This document shows, one piece after another, positions 34,500 through 45,479 of a stretch of 64,000 bases of DNA (positions within the stretch are counted from its first letter, which is position 1; each line of letters opens with the position of its first letter). The translations under genes and the position numbers were made by a program. Source of the DNA: Bufo bufo (Eukaryota; Chordata; Amphibia; Anura; Bufonidae); assembly GCF_905171765.1 (NCBI RefSeq), contig NC_053393.1, positions 71,703,371 through 71,767,370 of the forward strand, written 5' to 3'. The notes beneath the pieces were generated by a model. It had not been told where the DNA came from and did not search any database. It was given only the letters and a program-made list of their open reading frames with translations.

Positions 34500-36160
34500 T
34501 AGAAACCACCCAAAAATGACTCCATCTACACCCCTCAAGGTATTCAAAACTGATTTTTACAAACTTGGTTAACCCTTTAGGTCTTCCACAAGACTTCATG
34601 GCAAATAGACATAAAATTTAAGAATTTCGATTTTTTCAAACATTTTCCAATATAATCAATTTTTCCAGGAACAAAGCAAGGGTTAACAGCCAAACAAAAT
34701 TCAATATGGGTTGCCCTGATTCTGTAGTTTGCAGAAACACCCCATATGTGGTCCTAAACTACTGTTTGGCTAAACGGGAGGACATAGAAGGAGGGGAACG
34801 CCATATGGTTTTTGCAAGGCAGATTTTGCAGGACTGGTTTTGTTTATACCATGTCCCATTTCAAGCCCCCCGTTGCACCCCTAGAATAGAAATTCCTAAA
34901 AAGTGATTCCATCTAAGAAAGTACACCCTTCAAGGTATTCAAAACTGGGTTTACAAACTTTGTGAACCCTTTAGGTGTTCCACAAGAATTAATGGCAGGT
35001 GGAGAAAAAAAATTGGAATTTCTATTTTTTGTAAAATTTTCCATTTTAATCCATTTTCCCCCATAATAAAGTAAGGGTTAACTGCCAAACAAAACTCAAT
35101 ATGGGTTGCTAGTTTTCAAAAACACCCCATATATGGTCCTAAACTACTGTTTGGCCAAACGGGAGGACATAGAAGGAGGGGAACGCCATATGGGTTTTGG
35201 AAGGCAGATTTTGCAGGACTGGTTTTGTTTATACCATGTCCCATTTCAAGCCCCCCGTTGCACCCCTAGAATAGAAATTCCAAAAAAGTGACTCCATCTA
35301 AGAAAGTACACCCCTCAAGGTATTCAAAACTGGGTTTACAAACTTTGTTAACCCTTTAGGTGTTCCACAAGAGTTAATGGCAGATGGAGAAACAATTTTG
35401 GAATTTCTATTTTTTGGAAAATTTTCCATTTTAACCCTTACTTTATTACTGGAAAAAATGGGTTGACAGCCAAATAAAACTCAATATGGGTTGCCCTGAT
35501 TCTGTAGTTTGCAAAAACACCCCATATGTGGTCCTAAACTACTATTTGGCTAAATGGCAGGACATAGAAGAAGGGGAACGCCATATGGTTTTTGGAAGGC
35601 AGATTTTGCTGTACTGGTTTATTTACACCATGTACCCTTTCAAACCCCCTGCTGCACCCCTAGAGTAGAAACTCCATAAAAGTGACCCCATCTAGGAAAC
35701 TATGGCATAAGGTGGTTGTTGTTTTGGGACTATTTTAGGGTAAATCTGAATATTTGGTTGCTCTATATTACACTTTTTTGAGGCAAGGTAACAAAAAATT
35801 TAAATTCTAAAATTGTTTCTACATTCGCTATTTAGTTTTGTGGAACACCTAAAGGGTTAACAAAGTTTGTAAAGTAACTTTTGAATACCTTGAGGGGTGT
35901 AGTTTTTTAGATGGGGGTCACTTTTTTGGAGTTTCTAGTCTAGGCTACATCAGGGGGGCTTCTAATGGGACATGGTGTAAATAAACCAGTCCATCAAAAT
36001 CTGCCTTCCAGAAACCATATGGCGTTCCCTTCGTTCTATGCCCTGCCGTGTGGCTATATAGCCATTTACGAACACATATGGGGTGTTTCTGCAAACTACA
36101 GAATCTGGGCAATAAATATTTAGTTTTGTTTGTCTGTTAACCCTTGCTTTATTACCGGAA
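34500..36160. repeat. About 390-bp tandem repeat x3 plus inverted copy in piggyBac 3' region
   Basis: The marker TATTCAAAACTG recurs at 34541, 34936 and 35321 (periods 395 and 385). Each unit has ACCCCATATGTGGTCCTAAA, GGGGAACGCCATATGG and AACCCTTTAGGTGTTCCAC. At about 35830-36160 the same sequence appears inverted (GGAACACCTAAAGGGTTAAC, CATATGGCGTTCCC). Small frames of 60-66 codons inside are repeat artefacts. Confidence 0.85.
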
Positions 36161-36224
36161 AAAAAGGTTTCAAATGAAAATTTTGCCCAAAAATTGGTAT
36201 TTTGGCACTGTTTTCATTTTAGAT

Positions 36225-36935
36225 TTTTAACGCTGTTCATCCGATGGGTTTGGTCAAAAAAAAATTATAGGGAAGATTCTTACGGACGCGGCGATATACC
36301 TAATATGTCTACATTTTAAAATGTATTTAGATTTTACACTATATTATCATTTTAGGAACAAAAAAAAAATATTTTTGTTTCTCCATAGCCAGAGAGCTAC
36401 AGTTTTATTTTTTTTTGTTGGGCGACTATCTAATGTAGGGGCTCATTTTTTGCGGGATGAGATGGTGGTTTTATTGCCACTAATTGGGGGTGCATATGAC
36501 ATTTTGATCGCTCGCTATTACACTTTTTGTGATGTTAGGTGACCAAAAATGGAATTTTTTTACACGTTTTTTTTTTTTTTTTTTTAACGCTGTACATCCG
36601 GGGGGGTTGGGTTAAATGTTATTTTTATAGGGGAGATTCTTACAGTGGCGGAGATACCTAATATGTCTACTTTTTTAAATTTATTTAGATTTTACACTAT
36701 ATTATCATTTGAGGAACCAAAAAAATCATTTTAGTATCTCCATAGCCTGGGAGCTACAGTTTTTTTTTTTGTTGGGCGACTATCTAATGTAGGGGCTCAT
36801 TTGTTGGATGAGATGGCGGTTTGATTGGCACTATTTGGGGGTGCATATGACTTTTTAATGGCTTGTTATTACACTTTTTGGGATCCAAGGTGACAACAAA
36901 AAATTGCTTTTTTTTACATCGTTTTTATTTGATTT
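36225..36935 (+). repeat. About 355-bp tandem repeat x2 in piggyBac 3' region
   Basis: Two adjacent copies start at about 36228 and 36586. They share AACGCTGT-CATCCG, CTAATATGTCTAC, TTTACACTATATTATCATTT, TTGTTGGGCGACTATCTAAT and GGGGGTGCATATGAC. A third partial copy reaches about 37010. Confidence 0.8.
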
Positions 36936-37046
36936 TTTTAAAGGCGTTTATCGAAGGGCTAGTTTATAGGGTATTTTTATAGAGAAGATTTTTATGGACG
37001 CAGCGATGCCCAAGATGTATGGCTCTCAGACTTTGGAGACACTAAG

Positions 37047-37186
37047 CAGGCATCCTCAAACTGCGGCCCTCCAGATGTTGTAAAACTACAATTCCCACCA
37101 TGCCCTGCTGATAGCTGTAGGTTGTCTGGGCATGCTGGGAGTTATAGTTTTACAACATCTGGAGGGCCGCAGTTTGAGGATGCCTG
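37047..37186. mobile_element. 140-bp palindromic MITE (GCGGCCCTCCAG type)
   Basis: Begins CAGGCATCCTCAAACTGCGG and ends with the inverse, CCGCAGTTTGAGGATGCCTG; the middle carries CTACAATTCCCACCATGCCC-type sequence. Imperfect flanks CACTAAG and CACTAAA suggest a target duplication of 7-8 bp, so hAT-like is possible. Inserted between the transposase stop and the repeat region of piggyBac. Confidence 0.75.
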
Positions 37187-37269
37187 CACTAAAACTAATA
37201 TTTTTGGAAAAAAATCTGAGAGCCATAGTTTTTTATGTTCTCTAGGGGACTGTTGGGGATTATAAAAAT

Positions 37270-38951
37270 TTAGTACTTCATGGAAGTGTGATACTCCCTG
37301 AAGCAATTGATAACGCAGAGGCCCAGATGATCGGGGCAAGTGTCACATTGAGTGGTGGTGTCCTTCCGTATCTCCCTCTTGTGACACACTCTGCATCTTT
37401 TTTGGGTTCATCCCTTCTTTCCAGTATGGGGGACCACACCTGGAAAATGTTGGCCAGGGACGATCCGGGCGCCTCCAGTTCCCGAGGTACTTTGGCCTGC
37501 TCTTTCCCGGTCAGAAAAAATCAGGTCCTTGAGGACTGCCTCATAGAATTGGAGGAATGTCCCTGTGCTGCCAGCGATAGTACAAAAGCGTTGTACAAGG
37601 CAACCTGTACCAAGTAGACTGCAACTTTTTTGTACCATGCCCGGGTTTTGCGCATGGCGTTATATGGCTTAAGGACTTGATTAGAGAGATCAATTCCTCC
37701 CATATACCGATTGTAGTCGACGATACACCGTTGCCGCGGTGCCTAGCACAGGGACAGGGGTGATGCTGTTACCGTGGATTGTGGACAGTATAAGGACATC
37801 CCTCTTGTCCTTATACATGACCAGCAACAGGTTTCCACTGGTAAGTGCACGGGTCTCACCCCTGGGGATAGGTACCTGAAGGGAGTGGGCAGGGAGGCCG
37901 CGCTGATTTTTCTGCACGGTCCCACAAGCGGACGTGGATCTGGCGGAAAGGGACCTGAACAAGGGAATGCTAGTATAAAAGTTATCCACGTACAAGTGGT
38001 AACCCTTATCTAACAGTGTGTGCATAAGGTCCCACACGAGTTTCCCGCTAACACCCAGAGTGGGGGGACATTCTGGGGGTTGAATACGGGAATCTCGCCC
38101 CTCGTACACACAAAATTTGTAAGTGTACCCTGAGGTACTCTCACAAATTTTGTACATTTTCACGCCATACCTCGCCCGCTTAGTGGGAATGTATTGGCGG
38201 AAACTGAGTCTCCCCTAGAACGCAACGAGAGACTCATCAACCACGACCTCCCTTCCAGGTACGTAGGCCTGCGCAAATTTACCCGAATAATGCAGATATT
38301 TCCGGATGGCCTCAAACCGGGGGCGTGTCATGGCCATACTGTAGAGTGGGGTCTGGTAGAGGACGTCCCCACTTCAGTATTGCCTGACACTGGGTTTTTG
38401 CACTAGACCCATGTGCAGCACGAGGCCCCAAAATGTCCTCATCTCGGCTGCACTGACCGACGTCCAGCCACCGGGTCTAGCCAAAAAGGAGCCCGGGTGT
38501 TGAGCAACGAACTGTTGGGTGTACAGGTTCGTCTGCTCCACCATCAGATTCACAAATGGGTCACTGAAAAAAAAACTAAAAAAGTCAATTTCAGTGAAGC
38601 CCACTGTGGGAGTCTGGATTCCTGGATTGCCAACAAAATACAGAATCTCGGGCTCAAAATCCACTGGGGGACACCAGCTAAGTTCACCGGCAGGGGGCTC
38701 CGGTGGGCTTATTTGGTGGTCCGGGAAACCAGTACGAGCGCCAGGGCGGCTCGTACTGGTGTGGGCCACAGGGTCCCTAGTATGTGGGGCCCCTGTCTCC
38801 GCCGCCTTGGGGGCTCATCGTCATCAGATGATGATGAGGAGGATGCGGATGACAAGAGGAACGTGGGGTCATCCTCATCCTCACTGGGGCTCTCGGAGTC
38901 GGAGGCAAGCTGGGCGTATGCCTCCTCCACCGAGAACATCCGGCGGGCCAT
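37270..38951 (-). pseudogene. piggyBac transposase (DDD type), broken
   Basis: Start MARRMFSVEEAYAQL at 38951, followed by an acidic Ser/Asp/Glu-rich stretch. The core begins SDPFVNLMVEQTNLY (about 38600) and AAEMRTFWGLVLHMG. The three catalytic Asp lie in VVVDESL (about 38235), LYVDNFYTSIPLF (about 38000) and YMGGIDLSNQ (about 37700). RAWYKK follows, and the C-terminal Cys-rich zinc ribbon (CRVCHKRE, QCDTCPDHLGLC) ends at TAA 37270-37272. Lesions seen: TGA for Trp near 38370, TAG just after DESLVAF near 38218, a frameshift near 37742, and a gap of roughly 25-30 residues between KYLHYS and GKFAQAY compared with the family's usual order. Catalysis would be TTAA-specific cut-and-paste. Confidence 0.9.
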
Positions 38952-39848
38952 GGGTATGTGTGTGTGCGTGTGTATGTGCGTGCATGTAAAAATTTATTGT
39001 ATGTGCGTGTGTGTGGGGCACGGGTGTTCACGTACTAAAAAGTAAAAAAAAAAAAAGGGACAAGTGTTAGAAAAAAAAAGAAAGTTCAAAGGCGGGCGAT
39101 GCGCTAACAGTGGCCGGACGCTAAGAGTGCCGGCCACAGTCAGTGCACGCAAAAAAAAAGTGGTGGTGGGGGGGCTGGAGGGGGGGGGGGGGTCTGTGGT
39201 GGGGCAAGTGGCAGCACCCCTGGGTGGGTCTAGGGTCTCAAGTGCTGTGGACCCCAACCACCAGAGACCACCAAAAACAATAAATCAGTTAAAGTTTTTT
39301 TTTTTTCTCCCTTAATTAACTCTTCCTTCTATCCCTGCCTAATCGTGCCTCTCCCTCACTGACCCTAACCTACCTGGAGGGTGATGGGTGCCGACGGGGG
39401 GATCGCAAGAGCTGGTGAGGACGGTGCAGGTGCAGCAGCAGGAAGAGGAGGGGAGAGAGGAGCGCCGGGAGTTTGAATCTCCCGCCTCTCTCCAGCACTA
39501 AGGACAGCACCAATAAGCACCACGGCCAGCACCGCCGCCCCCAAATGCTCGGACTGTGATTGGTGGTGTGTAATCACACCACCGATCACCGTCCTTTTCC
39601 GGTTCATCAGGTCATTGGAGACCCGAATGGACCGGAAACGCAGCAAACCGCAGGTCTGAATTGACCTGCGGTTTGCTGAGATCGCCGATACGGGGGGGGG
39701 TCACATGACCCCCCCCTCCCCCGGCGTTGTGACAGGATGCCCACTGAATGATTTCAGCGGACATCCTGTTCCGATTAACCCCCGCCGCGCCGCATTGTAG
39801 TTTTAAACCCATGACGTACCGGTACGTCATGGGTCCCTAAGGGGTTAA

Positions 39849-40284
39849 AGGGGTTATCCCATGATTAAGGTAAAAAGTGAAAATCATACATAATCTGTAC
39901 TGTACATGACGACTTCTTTCTAACAACGCTAGAACCAGCCCTGTACCTCACATGGATCCAGAGATCTCCCCAGTCATTGCTCCAATTGTTCTGCTAGATT
40001 TATTTAAGGCTTGGGGGAAGGGGGGGGGGGGGTCCTTTTTGAGGGGGCATGTCCTTTCTGTTGCAGTTGGTGGCAGTTGAAGGATGGAAATGAGCATGTG
40101 CTTTAGTCTCAGTGAGTAGGACAGAGAAATTAGAAAAAGAGCAAACAGCAGGTGGCGCTATACAGATAGATTTCAGTGAATAAATCAGTAGCTGTATTAC
40201 ATTTTTAATTATATGCAATTACAAAAGCATTCAGATCCAGGGGTTGGTTTGAGAACTGTAAAATATTGTTCGTGGGACAACCCC
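39849..40284. mobile_element. piggyBac-type MITE sharing a TTAA with the piggyBac element
   Basis: TTAA at 39845-39848 and 40285-40288. Ends AGGGGTTATCCCATG and CGTGGGACAACCCC are inverted. 436 bp, no coding capacity. The left TTAA is the same four bases that end the 5.8 kb piggyBac. Confidence 0.88.
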
Positions 40285-40288
40285 TTAA

Positions 40289-40911
40289 AGGGGAGCCGGT
40301 AATACATATAGATATACTATAATGTACACCAGAAACTAAGTAAAATTATAGTCCAAATCTACACAAGCTCATAGTTGATGTAGATTTGCTTGTTAGGTGC
40401 ATGTGACAACAGGCTATATTTGATAAATTTTGCTTAAATTACAGCAAATCAGACAAAAAAAAAAGTCAAAAGTGATAAATGTTCTCCATTGTGCAAGTCA
40501 GTGTGGCATCATGTTGTATGATGAATATTCTAATTATAGAAGTATGTCTTTTAAAGATCACCTATTGGCAAGATCAACCCTAGGAAATTAGGCATGCAGC
40601 TGGTTGGGTTGATCCTGCTGATTAAAATGATACTTGTCTTGTGAAAATTGGCTGTGGTATACATGTGAAAAAAAGAATTGTACTCTTTTTTGCAAATGAG
40701 GGCTTCAGTGCACTAAGAGGTGAAGTGCATAGAGGGGCTAGGCTCCGCCTCTCAGTGCACTGAAGCCCTCATTTGCATAAAGAAGAAAAATCTTTTTCGC
40801 AGGAACGCTGGAACTGATTTTCACAGGAGAGATATAATTTTAATGAGCCGGGTCAACCCTGCCAGGAAGAATGTCTTGTTTAACAGGATTGATACTGCTG
40901 ACAGCCACTCT
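40289..40911. mobile_element. Possible third TTAA-flanked MITE in the chain
   Basis: Begins AGGGGAGCCGGTAATAC after TTAA 40285-40288 and ends GCTGACAGCCACTCT before TTAA 40912-40915. The termini match only about half of their bases, so this could be one element or two overlapping ones (another TTAA lies at 40551). The interior 40690-40790 is a strong hairpin around a CTCAGTGCACTGAAGCCC sequence. Confidence 0.4.
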
Positions 40912-40915
40912 TTAA

Positions 40916-41580
40916 TATCTGACCCCAGCATCCTAGTTTCATTTTCCCAGATTTGCTCTATAAACAGCTGACATTTTCAAGTTCTGTTGAAGGAAAGCAA
41001 GGACAGCCTGCAGTCAGCCATCATTTCTTTACAAACCAGTGAGACAAAACCTGACGTAGTTTATTCCACTCTAGTGTGAAATTCTGTAATTTATGTGAGA
41101 TTCTAGAAAACTGCTGCAGCAGTATTGTATGTTTGTGACTGCTCCAGAGGCACCGCACGGCATAGAAAAAAGGTAAATTACATTTTATGTCTTGAAGTGA
41201 GGGCAATTGTATACAGAATCTCTGCCATTTTTGGTCATGGCACAAGTAGCCTCGGCTCCGGCATTGCTTACAATATTTTTTTCCTGGTCCTAGTGGCAAA
41301 ATGCTACTACTTCCACTATGGTGTGGGTCCTCAAAGGATCATCAAAAACAGACAAGCCACCACAGCCTATGTGCAGGGGTGGATTGGGAACTTAAAGGGG
41401 TTGTGCCATGAAAAAGGGTTTGTTCTTTTCCTTGTTCCTCTATCCACCTCAGGGAGGTGGTCACACCCTCTCACCCTCGCCATGTCTTCTGTTAAAAGCT
41501 GTGACAGTTACAGGGAAAGAGATACAGCAGAAAGGACACACCCCTGGGAAAGGACATGTCCCCTGATAAAGGACACAAAC
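40916..41580. other. Non-coding, nothing recognised
   Basis: A 173-codon open frame (41125-41646) crosses it, but it has no recognisable domain and runs into the repeat that follows. I do not call a gene. Confidence 0.4.
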
Positions 41581-42607
41581 AGATATGCGGTGAGCCCCCG
41601 TGGGAGCCCAGTGGGAGCCCTGTGCGAGCCCCCATGGGAGTGGTAGGGCCCTGATGTAGTTTTGTAGAGTCACGGTGTCCTACCTTAGGCCGTCGCTCAC
41701 TGGAGTCCTTTGCAGTGAAAGTTGTAGTAGGAGGCCAGAGTTGAACATAACAAAGTCCATTTTACTAAGCACAATGTGGAACTTGAAAATACATACAGTT
41801 GCAGCAGGCTTTAGTACAATTCTTGCCTGGCACCAGCAAGGATATAGAAACAGGTTGATTGTTGGCAATTCAGCACTTAGGTGATACTGGCCTAGTGGTT
41901 GTTTTGGTGACAAGGGTGTCTTTAGTCGTGTTCCCTCACCTCACAGCAGTTTACTCTGCTGTCTTTATCTTCTCAAGGTTTACCAGACACAATCTACTAA
42001 ATGGTTCTTTACTGAGAATCATCTGTGGGAGAAGGAGCCCTGCAGTCTGCATCCTTCTCCCTCTCTTTAGATAGGAACCCCCCCCCCCCCCCCCCTCCAG
42101 CCTACTTCAACCAAGAGGAGAGGAACAGGGTGTTTAACCCTGTTCCTGCCAACCTTTGCCATACCTTCCTTGCTGGTAGTAATAGCCAGGAAACAAACTA
42201 TTAATAGCAATGAACACATTTTAGTAATAGCCATGAAAAGTACAGTCGTGGCCAAAAGTTTTGAGAATGACAAAAATATTGGAAATTGGAAAAGTTGCAT
42301 GCTTAAGTTTTTATAATAGCAATTTGCATATACTCCAGAATGTTATAAAGAGTGATCAGATGAATTGCATAGTCCTTCTTTGCCATGAAAATTAACTTAA
42401 TCCCAAAAAAACCTTTCCACTGCATTTCATTGCTGTCATTAAAGGACCTGATGAGATCATTTCAGTAATCGTCTTGTTAACTCAGGTGAGAATGTTGACG
42501 AGCACAAGGCTGGAGATCATTATGTCAGGCTGATTGGGTTAAAATGGCAGACTTGACATGCTAAAAGGAGGGTGATGCTTGAAATCATTGTTCTTCCATT
42601 GTTAACC

Positions 42608-43624
42608 ATGGTGACCTGCAAAGAAACGCGTGCAGCCATCATTGCGTTGCATAAAAATGGCTTCACAGGCAAGGATATTGTGGCTACTAAGATTGTGCCT
42701 CAATCAACAATTTATAGGATCATCAAGAACTTCAAGGAAAGAGGTTAAATTCTTGTTAAGAAGGCTTCAGGGCGTCCAAGAAAGTCCAGCAAGCGCCAGG
42801 ATCGTCTCCTAAAGAGGATTCAGCTGCGGGATCGGAGTGCCACCAGTGCAGAGCTTGCTCAGGAATGGCAGCAGGCAGGTGTGAGCGCATCTGCATGCAC
42901 AGTGAGGTGAAGACTTTTGGAAGATGGCCTGGTGTCAAGAAGGGCAGCAAAGAAGCCACTTCTCTCCAAAAAAAACATCAGGGACAGATTGATCTTCTGC
43001 AGAAAGTATGGTGAATGGACTTCTGAGGACTGGGGCAAAGTCATATTCTCAGATGAAGCCTCTTTCCGATTGTTTGGGGCATCTGGAAAAAGGCTTGTCC
43101 GGAGAAGAAAAGGTGAGCACTACCATCAGTCCTGTGTCATGCCAACAGTAAAGCATCCTGAGACCATTCATGTGTGGGGTTGCTTCTTATCCAAGGGAGT
43201 GGGATCACTCACAATTTTGCCCAAAAACACAGCCATGAATAAAGAATGGCACCAAAACACCCTCCAACAGCAACTTCTTCCAACAATCCAACAACAGTTT
43301 GGTGAAGAACAATGCATTTTCCGGCACGATGGAGCACCGTGCCATAAGGCAAAAGTGATAACTAAGTGGCTCGGGGACCAAAACGTTGACATTTTGGGTC
43401 CATGGCCTGGAAACTCCCCAGATCTTAATCCCATTGAGAACTTGTGGTCAATCCTCAAGAGGCGGGTGGACAAACAAAAACCCACTAATTCTGACAAACT
43501 TCAAGAAGTGATTATGAAAGAATGGGTTGCTATCAGTCAGGAATTGGCCCAGAAGTTGATTGAGAGCATGCCCAGTCGAATTGCAGAGGTCCTGAAAAAG
43601 AAGGGCCAACACTGCAAATACTGA
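42608..43624 (+). pseudogene. Tc1-like transposase with two nonsense codons
   Basis: The frame from ATG 42608 reads through two stops, TAA at 42746-42748 and TGA at 42908-42910, to a terminal TGA at 43622-43624 (about 338 codons). The N-terminal half holds a helix-turn-helix (ATKIVPQSTIYRIIKNF) and the GRPRKSS hook between the two DNA-binding motifs. The catalytic triad is in VIFSDEASF, FRHDGAPCHK and SPDLNPIENLW. By my count 35 residues separate the second Asp from the Glu, one more than classic Tc1 (34). The last 235 codons are open from 42917. Non-functional as it stands, since both stops hit the DNA-binding region. Confidence 0.9.
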
Positions 43625-43703
43625 CTCTTTGCATAAATGTCTTGTAATTGTCGATAAAAGCCTTTGAAACGTATGAAGTGCGTGTAATTATATTTCACTA
43701 CAT

Positions 43704-45310
43704 TTGTAAAAGTGAATGGGCACTCTGAGTCACATGTAGAAGTTGATCACTATCAAAAATGTATTAATATCACACAATGGTATATAGATACTCGCTGTTA
43801 AAAAAAACCCTTGGTGGACCTGGATCTTATATGGCATGTATAAATTGTAAACACACAATAAAAGTGAAAATAAAAATAAATAAAAGTGAAAATAAAAATT
43901 GTACAATCGATATAAAATAATATATATAAAATGTGGATAGATAGTTGGTTTCCACCTATCAGGATCCCATACAGGGACGAACCAAATTATTGGCACGATG
44001 TGGAAGCTGTATCACACAATTTCTAGGCCCATAATCGGTATTGTCCGGCATGTGTCCGGCTATTTCAATCAAATGACCGAGTGTTTTACATCCAATGACC
44101 GTAAACACTCGGTCATCGGATTGAAATAGCCGGACACATGCCGGACAATACCGATCGAATTGTCCACAAGTGAAGCGCTTCATTAAAGGTATCCACCAGC
44201 GGAAACCCGGTACTGCTATTCTGATAGGAATAGGCATACAGCCGTCTTACCACCAAGCACTGGGGCTCTAGAGACTCCGAGACACGTGGGACGCCAAAAG
44301 AATCCCACTGACCGTATAACGAGCCGAACTATCGGGACCGCGAATGCAACAGCCCGATACAGTTATAACTTGCTACAATCCAGCAGAGGACTAAAGATCC
44401 GATATACAACTAAAGGAAAGATCCTTGCATTGGATAAAGCAGTAGGTAAGCTTACCATCTCAGTTACAGCACGTGGGACGCCACGAATTGAAGCTGCAAA
44501 ACGTGAGTACTATCTCCTTACACTGAGAGCTGACTAAACTGCCTTAACAGTCACTTTCTGCTGTACAACTCATACAGAGCAAAGGATTGATGATATATCT
44601 GAAAGTGACATTGCTCATAAGCTCTGTTTACCGCTACCACCTACATACAAATACAACTGTGAAATAAGAAAGGACTGGTATCCTCTGACTAGCAGACCTG
44701 GGTTTGTACAGTGATCTCAGGATCACCATTTACGCACTGCTGAGGAATTTATGAACTTGACTTCATACTATACAGGAAAACCTGTGGACATTATCCATAA
44801 GCTGCCTTACTACATCAGAGGCTTTTTCAACATAGAATTGACCAGGCTACATATACTGTGGAGCTAATTATGCTTATTATGGTCCTAGAAATTGTGTGAT
44901 ACAGCTTCCACATCATGCCAATAATTTGGTTCCTCCCTGTATGGGATCCTGATAGGAGGAGACCAACCATCTATCCACATTTTATATATATTATTTTATA
45001 TCGATTGTACAATTTTTATTTTCACTTTTATTTATTTTTATTTTCACTTTTATTGTGTGTTTACAATTTATACATGCCATATAAGATCCAGGTCCACCAA
45101 GGGTCTTTTTAACAGCGAGTATCTATATACCATTGTGTGATATTAATACATTTTTGATATTGATCAACTTCTACATGTGACTCCATATATCAGAGTGCCC
45201 ATTCACTTTTACAAATTTTATTGACTTGGTGAGTAGGGTGTCGCACTAGATTGGAGCACCTATACATCATCAAGAAAAGGGTGAGCCGTCCTACACCTTT
45301 TGTTTCGTTT
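43704..45310. mobile_element. Insertion with 17-bp target duplication and inverted arms; retroelement-like
   Basis: ATTATATTTCACTACAT occurs at 43687-43703 and again at 45311-45327, a perfect 17-bp duplication of Tc1 sequence. The insert has a left arm (43704 to about 44033) and an inverted right arm (about 44885-45220) that share CACTCTGAGTCACATGTAG-type ends, TAAAAGTGAAAATAAAAAT and CAGGATCCCATACAGGGA. The unique middle is about 850 bp and has no long frame. The right side carries about 90 extra bases (45221-45310). Long duplications point to target-primed insertion; an inverted partial copy fits a Penelope-like element best, but I see no reverse transcriptase, so the class is unproven. Confidence 0.65.
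44034..44155. repeat. Strong hairpin inside the 17-bp-TSD insertion
   Basis: ATCGGTATTGTCCGGCATGT at the left pairs with ACATGCCGGACAATACCGAT at the right, continuing through GTCCGGCTATTTCAAT and GACCGAGTGTTT. The arms are about 53 bp with few mismatches and a loop of under 15 bp. It sits just at the inner edge of the left inverted arm. Confidence 0.85.
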
Positions 45311-45479
45311 ATTATATTTCACTACATCACAGAAACAACTGAAACAAAGATCTAAAAGCAGTTTAGCAGCAAACTTTGTGAAAACTAATATTTTTGTCAT
45401 TCTCAAAACTTTTGGCCACGACTGTACTATGTATAACAATTAACTATGTTAAGTATCCCCAGGTCTGAGGTACTACACA

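Larger units (their letters stand above)
34048..39844 (-). mobile_element. piggyBac transposon, 5.8 kb, non-functional copy
   Basis: Flanked by TTAA at 34044-34047 and 39845-39848. The left end reads CCCCTTAAGGA and the right end TCCCTAAGGGG, an inverted pair. The transposase runs leftward (38951 to 37270). About 3.2 kb downstream of it is non-coding, with tandem and inverted repeats (34500-36935) and a palindromic MITE at 37047-37186. The 5' part (38952-39844) is GC-rich non-coding sequence; a minus-strand TG-rich/AC-rich tract lies near 38950-39010. Right-hand TTAA is shared with the next MITE. Confidence 0.9.
42243..45424 (+). mobile_element. Tc1-like transposon, interrupted by another insertion
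   Basis: TA flanks at 42241-42242 and 45425-45426. Ends CAGTCGTGGCCAAAAG and CTTTTGGCCACGACTG are perfect inverted repeats that continue with TTTTGAGAATGACAAAAATA. The transposase is at 42608-43624. A 1.6 kb insertion lies at 43704-45310, between the gene and the right terminus. Without it the element would be about 1.57 kb, a normal Tc1 length. Confidence 0.93.
41582..45471 (+). repeat. LTR-like direct repeat, copy 1, split by Tc1
   Basis: 41582-42240 matches 46810-47390: GTGAGCCCC, GGGAGTGGTAG, GGTGTCCTACCT, CAGTGAAAGTTGTAG, TTAGGTGATACTGGCCTAGT, TGCAGTCTGCATCC and TTCCTTGCTGGTAGTAATA appear in the same order. The match resumes after the Tc1 element (TAAGTATCCCCAGGTCTG at about 45453), so Tc1 landed near the end of this copy. 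A C-run at 42070-42094 lies inside. Confidence 0.75.

Noticed and set aside
38413..39045. 210-codon plus-strand frame
   Set aside because: Antisense of the piggyBac transposase N-terminal region.
43704..45310. Hammerhead ribozyme in the arms of the suspected Penelope-like insert
   Set aside because: I looked for a CTGATGA core with a matching GAAA and did not find a convincing one on either strand.
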